Of a stretch of 5,306 nucleotides of DNA, positions 1 through 5,306 are shown piece after piece. The stretch lies in contig JALRGF010000505.1 in the NCBI GenBank assembly GCA_023253495.1, forward strand, positions 1-5,306, written 5' to 3'. A program made the translations under genes and the position numbers. The DNA comes from Verrucomicrobiales bacterium. Lineage in GTDB: Bacteria > Verrucomicrobiota > Verrucomicrobiia > Verrucomicrobiales > V1-33. How positions within the stretch are numbered: the stretch's first letter is position 1; the number at the start of each line of letters is the position of its first letter. The notes under the pieces were generated by a model. It did not search any database and was not told where the DNA came from. It saw nothing but the letters and a program-made list of their open reading frames with translations.

Positions 1-336
1 GCGGTTGCGGGCGTAGTTGATCAGCCAGCGCATGGCGAGCGAGTCAGAGCGGTCCGCCGAGAGCTCCAGCGGCACCTGGTAGGTGGCGCCACCGACGCGG
101 CGGGATTTCACCTCAAGGCGAGGCTTGGCGTTTTCCACCGCGCGGTTGAAAATTTCCAGCGGATCGACCGAGCTGGAACTTTCGTTCACCTTGTCAATCG
201 CGGCATACACGATCCGCTCGGCGGTCGATTTTTTGCCTCCCTGCATCATCTTGGCGACGAAGCGGGCGACGAGCGGCGAATCATAACGCGAGTCGCGGTA
301 GTCGGGCTTGTGGTAGACTCGTTTGCGGCGGGCCAT
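1..336 (-). CDS. rpsG: 30S ribosomal protein S7, partial (C-terminus beyond window)
   Basis: S7 is a primary 16S rRNA binding protein that nucleates assembly of the 30S head and lines the E-site and mRNA exit region. The visible 112 residues start MARRKRVYHKPDYRDSRYDS and carry the family hallmarks: GGKKSTAERIVY at about residues 33-44, VKSRRVGGATYQVPLE at about 76-91, and the AMRWLINYAR helix at 101-110. S7 is usually about 156 residues, so roughly 45 C-terminal residues lie past base 1. The ATG at 336-334 is chosen because it gives the canonical basic N-terminus. No purine-rich Shine-Dalgarno site precedes it; the gene lies 60 bases after rpsL and is presumably translated from the same mRNA. 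No frameshift or missing conserved block is seen. Identification is secure. Confidence 0.97.
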   Translation of the reverse strand, partial: MARRKRVYHKPDYRDSRYDSPLVARFVAKMMQGGKKSTAERIVYAAIDKVNESSSSVDPLEIFNRAVENAKPRLEVKSRRVGGATYQVPLELSADRSDSLAMRWLINYARNR

Positions 337-396
337 GGCGGGATCAGTTGAGCGGTGAAACGGTGGGGGATCGGGATCCGGAAAACGGAAGGGCGA
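337..396 (-). other. rpsL-rpsG intercistronic spacer
   Basis: This is a 60-base gap between the rpsL stop (TAA at 399-397) and the rpsG start. On the mRNA strand it is pyrimidine-rich (CCGTTTTCC, CCCCCACCG) and lacks a GGAGG-like motif close to the rpsG ATG. In Escherichia coli the equivalent spacer is the S7 autoregulatory site that couples rpsG to rpsL translation; by eye I see no fold resembling that site here. No terminator-like hairpin followed by a T run is present, so the two genes are very likely co-transcribed. Confidence 0.5.
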
Positions 397-804
397 TTAT
401 TTTTTGCCCTTGGCGGGTGCGGCGGCGGCGCCGGGCTTCGGACGTTTGGCGCCGTACTTGGAGCGGCTGACGCGGCGTTTGTCGACTCCGAGGCAGTCCA
501 GGGCACCCCGGACGACGTGGTAGCGGACACCCGGAAGGTCTTTGACCCGGCCGCCGCGGACGAGGACGATCGAGTGTTCCTGGAGATTGTGGCCTTCACC
601 ACCGATGTAGGCGATGACTTCGTAGCCATTGGTCAGGCGCACTTTGCAGACTTTACGCAGCGCGGAGTTCGGCTTCTTCGGCGTACGGGTCATCACCTGC
701 AGGCAGACGCCACGACGCGCCGGACAGTTCTCCATGGCCGGAGACTTCGATTTCACGCGGGCCGGTGTGCGACCTTTGCGGACAAGCTGTTGGATGGTTG
801 GCAT
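397..804 (-). CDS. rpsL: 30S ribosomal protein S12
   Basis: S12 sits at the decoding centre and controls translational accuracy. The protein is 135 residues, starting MPTIQQLVRKGR, and contains the near-invariant blocks TPKKPNSALRKV (residues 41-52), YIGGEGHNLQEHS (66-78), RGGRVKDLPGVRYH (83-96) and RSKYGAKRPK (114-123). Lys43 and Lys88, the classical streptomycin-resistance positions, are wild type, and Asp89, the methylthiolation site in other bacteria, is present. An upstream in-frame TTG at 876 would add 24 residues unlike any S12, so the ATG at 804-802 is preferred because it aligns with the family N-terminus. S12 normally ends near residue 124; here an extra tail, PGAAAAPAKGKK, follows KRPK. 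No Shine-Dalgarno motif precedes the start. rpsG lies 60 bases downstream. Confidence 0.98.
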   Translation of the reverse strand: MPTIQQLVRKGRTPARVKSKSPAMENCPARRGVCLQVMTRTPKKPNSALRKVCKVRLTNGYEVIAYIGGEGHNLQEHSIVLVRGGRVKDLPGVRYHVVRGALDCLGVDKRRVSRSKYGAKRPKPGAAAAPAKGKK

Positions 805-895
805 GACGAACGGACGGAAAGGCGATTCCGATGGACTGGGCGGTCTCCCCTGCTGTAACTCCCCCCCTTGCAACACTTACCGGGACCGCGTCCAA

Positions 896-916
896 GCCAC
901 CTCACTTTGAGGCGGC
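896..916 (-). promoter_or_regulatory. Hairpin in the presumed rpsL 5' leader
   Basis: On the minus strand, GCCGCCTCA (916-908) pairs with TGAGGTGGC (904-896) around the triloop AAG, giving a nine-pair stem with one G-U wobble. On the plus strand the same position is an A-C mismatch, so the structure favours a minus-strand transcript, the direction of rpsL. A smaller GGAC/GTCC hairpin follows at 893-883. No T run follows the stem, so it does not look like an intrinsic terminator. A leader regulatory element or an mRNA 5' stabiliser is possible; the function is inferred, only the pairing is seen. Confidence 0.45.
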
Positions 917-1087
917 AACTGCTGAACGTGCGCTTCTTTTCCGGAGCGCGTCCCGATAAATCCTGTGAGCAGTGCTGACCCAGCCCCGCCAAGAAGGAAG
1001 GGTGACATTGCCGGGCGCGGCCGCCTGCGCAACTAGTTTTTCACACTTTTCTTCAGCCGCTCCTGACCACCACCCACCATGGCCCGT

Positions 1088-1114
1088 CGGGGCGGACCCC
1101 GCTGCGGGATCCCG
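1088..1114 (+). repeat. Short inverted repeats in the leader of the plus-strand operon
   Basis: Two adjacent small structures lie here. CGGGG (1088-1092) and CCCCG (1097-1101) pair around the tetraloop CGGA, and CGGGATCCCG (1105-1114) is a perfect ten-base palindrome. The palindrome could be a dimeric protein operator; the first could be a leader hairpin. In DNA of this GC content short palindromes also arise by chance, so the call is weak. Confidence 0.3.
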
Positions 1115-1143
1115 AGAATCCTCCCGGCAGTTGCGCCTTGAGC

Positions 1144-1163
1144 CTCCGGCGAAACCGTCGGAG
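1144..1163 (+). promoter_or_regulatory. Hairpin that sequesters the Shine-Dalgarno site of the PSCyt1/PSD1 gene
   Basis: CTCCGGC (1144-1150) pairs with GTCGGAG (1157-1163) around the six-base loop GAAACC, giving seven pairs including one G-U. The 3' arm contains the whole GGAG ribosome binding core (1160-1163), which sits eight bases before the ATG at 1172. If this folds in the mRNA it would mask the ribosome binding site and lower initiation unless opened by a protein, a small RNA or unwinding. The pairing is seen directly; regulation is inference. Confidence 0.5.
1160..1163 (+). promoter_or_regulatory. Ribosome binding site of the PSCyt1/PSD1 gene
   Basis: The GGAG core lies eight bases upstream of the ATG at 1172, an ideal spacing, and supports that start. 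It is the only clear Shine-Dalgarno motif before any of the four genes in the window. Confidence 0.7.
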
Positions 1164-1171
1164 AATGCGCC

Positions 1172-4162
1172 ATGCTCCGGGTCCTGCGAGTCTATATATG
1201 GGGAATATCTCTGGTGGCGACCTCGGCCGCCGCGGGACCATCCTCCTACAACCGCGAAATCCGGCCGCTGCTGGCCGACCATTGTTTCGCCTGTCACGGC
1301 CCGGACGCCGGCCACCGCAAAGGCGGGTTGCGTCTCGACCGGCGGGAGGACGCCCTGCAACCCGCCGACAGCGGACGCCCGGCCATCGTCCCGGGGCGGC
1401 CGGACGAGAGCGAACTGGTCGCGCGACTTTTTTCCACGCAGGCCGACGACGTGATGCCGCCACCCGATTCCCACAAGACGCTGACCGCGGAGCAGAAAGA
1501 GCGGATCCGCGGGTGGATTGAGGCCGGCGCTCCGTACGAGGCCCACTGGGCCTACACTCCGGTGGTCCGGCCACCGGTGCCCGCCCTGACCCAGCCGGCA
1601 GCCCGCGTCCTCAATCCCATTGACGCCTTCATTCAAGCCCCGCTGCTGTCCGACGCCCTGCCTCCATCACCCGCCGCCGACCCCGCCACCCTGCTGCGCC
1701 GGCTCGCCCTCGATCTTACCGGACTGCCGCCGTCACCGGCCGACGTGGACACATTCGCCCGCGACGCCGGGGACACCGCGTACCGCGACGTCGTCGACCG
1801 ACTGCTCCTTTCGCCCCACCACGGCGAACGCATGGCCCAGCACTGGCTGGATGTCGTCCGGTACGCCGACACCGTCGGCTTTCACGGCGATCAGAACCAA
1901 AATGCCTGGGCGTACCGGGACTGGGTCGTCGACGCCTTCAATGCCAACATGCCGTTCGACCGCTTCACCGCCGAACAGCTGGCCGGCGATCTGCTGCCGG
2001 ACCCGGACGACGCCCAATGGACCGCCACGTGTTTCAACCGCCTGACCATGATGACGCGCGAGGGTGGCGCCCAGCCGGGCGAGTACCTCGCGAAATATAC
2101 CGCCGACCGCGTGCGCACCGTGGGCATGGCGTGGCTGGGAGCCACCGTCGGCTGTGCCGAATGCCATGACCACAAGTTCGACCCGTGGTCGATGAAGGAC
2201 TTTTACGCCCTCGGCGCGTTCTTCGCTGACGTCAGACAATGGGGCGTCTACAACGACTACCCGTACACCCCGAACCCCGACCTCCGCGGCTGGAGCAACG
2301 ACCACCCGTTCCCGCCGGAACGCCTCGTCAGCAGCCCCGCGCTCAGGGAAAAAATCGCCCGGCTCACCGCAGAGGCCGATCAGCTCCTGGCCGACGCCAC
2401 GCCCGCCCTGCTGGCCGACCCCGCCCGCCGCGCCGCCTTCGAGTCATGGCAGCACGAGGCCCGTCAGTTTCTCGAGCTCAACCCCTCCGGCTGGCACGCC
2501 CCCGCCCCGCGCGCCACCGAAACGGACGCCACCCCCACCGTCACCGCCGACCGCCGCATCACCTTCGCTCCCGGACCGGCCCGCGACACCACCATCGACC
2601 TGCCGGTCACCGGAACGGTCACCGCCATCCGCCTCGAATGGCTGCCGGACCCCGGCCACCGGAATTCCATCACCCGCCAGGGAACCGGCGCCACCCTCAA
2701 ACCGCAATTCCATCACGTTGATGCCGCCGGCCACCCGCAACCGGTCGCCATCCACTTCAGTGAAGCCGACCACAAACGCCGCCGCTACGCCAACGGCCAC
2801 GAAATCGCCGGCCTCGGCGACAGCTGGACCAGCGAACCCGGGCTCGCCCACCGCCCGCACACCGCCGTCTTCCTGCCCGAGCGCCCGCTCGTCATGTCCG
2901 ACAGCACTGTCCTCCGCCTCACCCTGCCCGGGAACCTCGCCGCCTCGCTCCGGATCAGTGTTTCGCCGGTCATCGGTCGCATCGCGTTCGACCCCGGCCC
3001 GCCTCCGACCCCGGACGCCGCCGCCTTCCTCCGCGTCACCACCCCGCTGGCCCGAGCCCTCGACGCCGCCATCCTCGCCTGCCGCGGGGGCCGCACCCCG
3101 GTCATGGTCACCGAAAAAACCGACCACCCGCTCACCATCCGCGTCCTCGCCCGCGGCCACTGGCAGGATACCACCGGCGAAATCGTCTCCCCCGCCACCC
3201 CCGCCTTCCTCCCGCGCACCGGCGGGCCGCCGGACCGCCTCGGCCTCGCCCGATGGCTCACCGACCGCTCGAACCCGCTCACCGCCCGCGTCGTCATGAA
3301 CCGACTCTGGCGCCAGTTCTTCGGCACCGGCCTCAGCGCCCAGGTCGACGACCTCGGCGCTCAGGGCGAATCCCCCACCCACCCGGAACTGCTCGACTGG
3401 CTGGCCGCCGAATTCATGGAAACCGGATGGAACCTGCGCCACATGACACGCCTGCTCGTCACCAGCCACTCCTACCGCCAGGCGTCCCGGCCACGCCCGG
3501 AAACCCGCGAGTCCGACCCCCTGAACCGCCGGCTCGCCGCTCAGAACGCCCGCCGCCTGGAGGCGGAAATCGTCCGCGACAACGCCCTGGCCATCGCCGG
3601 CCTGCTCAACCCGGCCCGCGGCGGCCCGCCGGTCAAACCGTACCAGCCGGCCGATTATTACGCCGGCCTGCAGTTCCCCGACCGCACCTACCAGCCGGAC
3701 TCCGGCGCCGACCAGTACCGCCGCGGCCTCTACACCCACTGGCAACGCACCTTCCTCCATCCGATGCTCGCCAACTTCGACGCCCCCTCCCGCGAAGACT
3801 GCATCGCCCTCCGCACCGCGTCCAATACACCCCAACAGGCGCTCACCCTGCTCAATGACCCGAGTTTCGTCGAAGCCGCCCGCGTCTGGGCCGCCCGCCT
3901 CGAAGGCGCGGACGACGACGCCAGACTCACCCACGCCTGCCGCACCGCCCTCGCCCGCCCGCCGTCCCCCGAGGAACTCAGCGGACTGCGCCAGTTTCTG
4001 GAACGCATGCGCACCGAATACGCCCGGCAGCCGGAAAACGCCCGGCGCCTGCTCGCTACCGGCCAGCTCCCGCCGCCCGCCGGCGACCCCGTGGAACTGG
4101 CTGCCTGGACCAGCGTCTGCCGCGTCCTCCTCAACCTGCACGAGACCGTCACCCGCTACTGA
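1172..4162 (+). CDS. Exported PSCyt1-DUF1549-DUF1553 protein (cytochrome c domain, PSD1 family)
   Basis: This 996-residue protein begins with a Sec-type signal peptide (about residues 1-21, ending TSAAA). A Planctomycete cytochrome c domain (PSCyt1, about 26-125) follows, with heme motif CFACH at 38-42 and a possible distal ligand, Met95, in VMPPPD. DUF1549 spans about 148-357 and includes LTGLPPSPADVD, WLDVVRYADT and a second CxxCH, CAECHDHKFDP, at 328-338. A central region (about 437-600) with a GW start and the pattern AIRLEWLPDP to HTAVFLPERPL looks like the beta-sandwich insert of this family. DUF1553 covers about 685-935 (DRLGLARWLTDRSNPLTARV, NTPQQALTLLNDPSFVEAAR), and the protein ends LLNLHETVTRY, the usual family end. 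It is full length. The start at 1172 is supported by a GGAG site and by the signal peptide. The next gene follows one base after the stop. The catalytic role is unknown; electron transfer or polysaccharide-related roles are only proposed. Codons strongly favour third-position C. Confidence 0.95.
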   Translation: MLRVLRVYIWGISLVATSAAAGPSSYNREIRPLLADHCFACHGPDAGHRKGGLRLDRREDALQPADSGRPAIVPGRPDESELVARLFSTQADDVMPPPDSHKTLTAEQKERIRGWIEAGAPYEAHWAYTPVVRPPVPALTQPAARVLNPIDAFIQAPLLSDALPPSPAADPATLLRRLALDLTGLPPSPADVDTFARDAGDTAYRDVVDRLLLSPHHGERMAQHWLDVVRYADTVGFHGDQNQNAWAYRDWVVDAFNANMPFDRFTAEQLAGDLLPDPDDAQWTATCFNRLTMMTREGGAQPGEYLAKYTADRVRTVGMAWLGATVGCAECHDHKFDPWSMKDFYALGAFFADVRQWGVYNDYPYTPNPDLRGWSNDHPFPPERLVSSPALREKIARLTAEADQLLADATPALLADPARRAAFESWQHEARQFLELNPSGWHAPAPRATETDATPTVTADRRITFAPGPARDTTIDLPVTGTVTAIRLEWLPDPGHRNSITRQGTGATLKPQFHHVDAAGHPQPVAIHFSEADHKRRRYANGHEIAGLGDSWTSEPGLAHRPHTAVFLPERPLVMSDSTVLRLTLPGNLAASLRISVSPVIGRIAFDPGPPPTPDAAAFLRVTTPLARALDAAILACRGGRTPVMVTEKTDHPLTIRVLARGHWQDTTGEIVSPATPAFLPRTGGPPDRLGLARWLTDRSNPLTARVVMNRLWRQFFGTGLSAQVDDLGAQGESPTHPELLDWLAAEFMETGWNLRHMTRLLVTSHSYRQASRPRPETRESDPLNRRLAAQNARRLEAEIVRDNALAIAGLLNPARGGPPVKPYQPADYYAGLQFPDRTYQPDSGADQYRRGLYTHWQRTFLHPMLANFDAPSREDCIALRTASNTPQQALTLLNDPSFVEAARVWAARLEGADDDARLTHACRTALARPPSPEELSGLRQFLERMRTEYARQPENARRLLATGQLPPPAGDPVELAAWTSVCRVLLNLHETVTRY

Positions 4163-4163
4163 C

Positions 4164-5306
4164 ATGCCCGCCGTCACCCACCACCCCATCGCCCGCAGCC
4201 TGGCCCGCCGGTCGTTCCTCAAAACCGGCGGCTTCAGCCTCGGCAGCCTCGCCCTCACCCACCTCTCCCGGGCGCTCACCGCCCACCGGCTCCCCCGCGT
4301 CAAACGCATCATCCACCTCTGCATGGCCGGCGGTCCTTCCCAGTTCGAAAGCTTCGACTGGAAACCCGAACTCCGCCGGCTTCACGGCCAGCCGTTTCCC
4401 GAAAGCATCACCCGCGGCCAGCAACTCGCCCAGCTCCAGAATGCCGAACTGCGCGTCCGCGGACCGTTCACCGGATTCCGCCGCCACGGCGCCAGCGGTC
4501 AGGAAATCTCCGACCTCTTTCCCCATACCGCCGGCCTCGCCGACGACATCTGCATCGTCCGCAGCATGGTCACCGAGCAGATCAACCACGACCCCGCTCA
4601 GGCGTTCATGAACAGCGGCAGCATCCTCAAGGGGCGCCCCAGCATGGGGTCATGGCTGCTCTACGGGTTGGGGTCGGAATCCGAGAACCTCCCGGGGTTC
4701 ATCGTCCTCATGTCCCAGGCCCGCGGCTACAACGGCGCTCAGCCGGTCAGCGCCCGCCAATGGAGCGCCGGCTTCCTCCCCAGCCGCTACCAAGGCATCC
4801 TCTTCCAGTCGCGCGGCGACGCCGTCCACTACGTCGGCAACCCCGAGGGCGTCTGCCAGAGCACCCAGCGGCTCGTCGTCGACGAAATCAACCGCCTCAA
4901 CGCCATCACCGCCGACCGCCACGACGACCCCGAGGCCCACACCCGCATCGCCCAGTACGAACTCGCCTTCCGCATGCAGTCGAGCGTGCCCGAACTCACC
5001 GAGTTCCCGGACGAACCGGCCCACGTGCTCGACATGTACGGCATCAAGGAGCCCGGCGACGGGTCGTTCGCCTCCAATTGCCTGCTCGCCCGCCGCCTCG
5101 CCGAACGCGGCGTACGCTTCATCCAGCTCTACCACCGCGCCTGGGACCACCACGGCAACATCGAACAATCCATGCCCAAAGCCGCGCTGGACACCGACCA
5201 GGCGGGCGCCGCCCTGGTCAAGGACCTCAAACAACGGGGCCTGCTCGATGACACCCTCGTCCTCTGGGGCGGCGAATTCGGCCGCACCCCGATGGGCCAG
5301 GGCACC
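4164..5306 (+). CDS. DUF1501 family protein with Tat signal, partial (C-terminus beyond window)
   Basis: The reading frame is open from ATG 4164 to the window edge, giving 381 residues without a stop. The N-terminus has a twin-arginine motif, ARRSFLKTGG (residues 14-23), followed by a moderately hydrophobic stretch to about Ala40, so Tat export of a folded protein is predicted. Family hallmarks follow: HLCMAGGPSQFESFDWKP (51-68), INHDPAQAFMNSGS (140-153), WDHHGN (327-332) and WGGEFGRTP (368-376). DUF1501 proteins have the alkaline phosphatase/sulfatase-like fold; His142, Asp328, His329 and Glu371 are plausible metal-site residues, but a substrate is not known. Members are usually about 430-480 residues, so roughly 50-100 are missing at the right edge. 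The gene starts one base after the previous stop (TGACATG) and has no good Shine-Dalgarno site, suggesting translational coupling. Genes of this family commonly follow PSCyt1/PSD1 genes in PVC bacteria. Confidence 0.95.
   Translation, partial: MPAVTHHPIARSLARRSFLKTGGFSLGSLALTHLSRALTAHRLPRVKRIIHLCMAGGPSQFESFDWKPELRRLHGQPFPESITRGQQLAQLQNAELRVRGPFTGFRRHGASGQEISDLFPHTAGLADDICIVRSMVTEQINHDPAQAFMNSGSILKGRPSMGSWLLYGLGSESENLPGFIVLMSQARGYNGAQPVSARQWSAGFLPSRYQGILFQSRGDAVHYVGNPEGVCQSTQRLVVDEINRLNAITADRHDDPEAHTRIAQYELAFRMQSSVPELTEFPDEPAHVLDMYGIKEPGDGSFASNCLLARRLAERGVRFIQLYHRAWDHHGNIEQSMPKAALDTDQAGAALVKDLKQRGLLDDTLVLWGGEFGRTPMGQGT

Larger units (their letters stand above)
805..1171. promoter_or_regulatory. 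Divergent intergenic control region between rpsL and the PSCyt1/PSD1 gene
   Basis: This 367-base stretch has no credible gene and must contain the start signals of both divergent transcripts. I cannot find a convincing sigma-70 -35/-10 pair on either strand. The only AT-rich island is at about 1031-1052 (AACTAGTTTTTCACAC and following), and a weak TTTATC at 961-956 on the minus strand is a possible -10 for rpsL. The rest is GC-rich and full of short inverted repeats, listed separately. A run of seven C lies at 861-867 (seven G in the rpsL leader). If rpsL starts near the AT-rich segments, its leader would be roughly 140-200 bases, long enough for leader control. Confidence 0.5.

Noticed and set aside
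355..858. A 167-codon open frame on the plus strand
   Set aside because: It is antisense to rpsL, whose identity is certain, and its translation has no recognisable features.
805..876. Upstream TTG start that would lengthen S12 by 24 residues
   Set aside because: The added residues match no S12 N-terminus, and the ATG at 804 gives the exact family start. The G-rich stretch there lies after the TTG, not before it.
1017..1024. GCGGCCGC palindrome in the intergenic region
   Set aside because: A single eight-base GC palindrome is expected by chance in DNA this GC-rich and has no flanking structure.
902..1636. A 244-codon open frame on the minus strand spanning the intergenic region
   Set aside because: It overlaps the signal peptide and heme domain of the real gene, shows no recognisable family, and would also cover the presumed control region.
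2444..4324. A 626-codon open frame on the minus strand
   Set aside because: It lies opposite the PSCyt1/PSD1 gene, whose domains are clearly recognisable. The antisense translation is Gly/Ala/Val/Glu-rich low complexity with no domain, as expected opposite GC-rich genes with third-position C bias.
4650..5234. A 194-codon minus-strand frame and a 199-codon plus-strand frame
   Set aside because: Both are shadows of the DUF1501 gene; the plus one is Arg/Pro-rich and the minus one Val/Gly/Ala-rich, with no domain in either.

Overview
The window is high-GC bacterial DNA holding two gene blocks that diverge from a 367-base intergenic region. The minus strand carries the start of a str-type ribosomal protein operon: rpsL (S12, complete, 804 to 397) followed by rpsG (S7, 336 down to the window edge, partial). 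The plus strand carries a two-gene unit: a 996-residue exported protein with a Planctomycete-type cytochrome c domain plus DUF1549 and DUF1553 (PSCyt1/PSD1 family), then a DUF1501 protein with a twin-arginine signal that runs off the right edge.

The PSCyt1-DUF1549-DUF1553 gene followed by a DUF1501 gene is a hallmark of the PVC superphylum (Planctomycetota, Verrucomicrobiota, Lentisphaerota and relatives), where such pairs occur in many copies per genome. With the high GC content and the lack of clear Shine-Dalgarno sites before the ribosomal protein genes, I infer a free-living planctomycete or verrucomicrobium. I cannot decide the phylum from these genes by eye.

Layout: 1-336 rpsG (minus, partial); 337-396 spacer with no obvious ribosome binding site; 397-804 rpsL (minus); 805-1171 divergent control region, with a strong hairpin in the presumed rpsL leader and, on the other side, a hairpin that would bury the ribosome binding site of the plus-strand operon; 1172-4162 PSCyt1/PSD1 gene; 4164-5306 DUF1501 gene, one base after the previous stop and probably translationally coupled.

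How the genes work together: S12 and S7 are essential 30S proteins and belong to housekeeping. The two plus-strand genes encode proteins predicted to be exported, one apparently by Sec (needed for heme c attachment) and one by Tat (a folded, probably metal-binding alkaline-phosphatase-like fold). Their joint function is not biochemically established as far as I know; roles in the breakdown of sulfated or other complex polysaccharides have been suggested from genome context. I see no mobile element, CRISPR array, tRNA or rRNA. The coding content is ordinary for this group; the most interesting signals are the RNA structures in the intergenic region.
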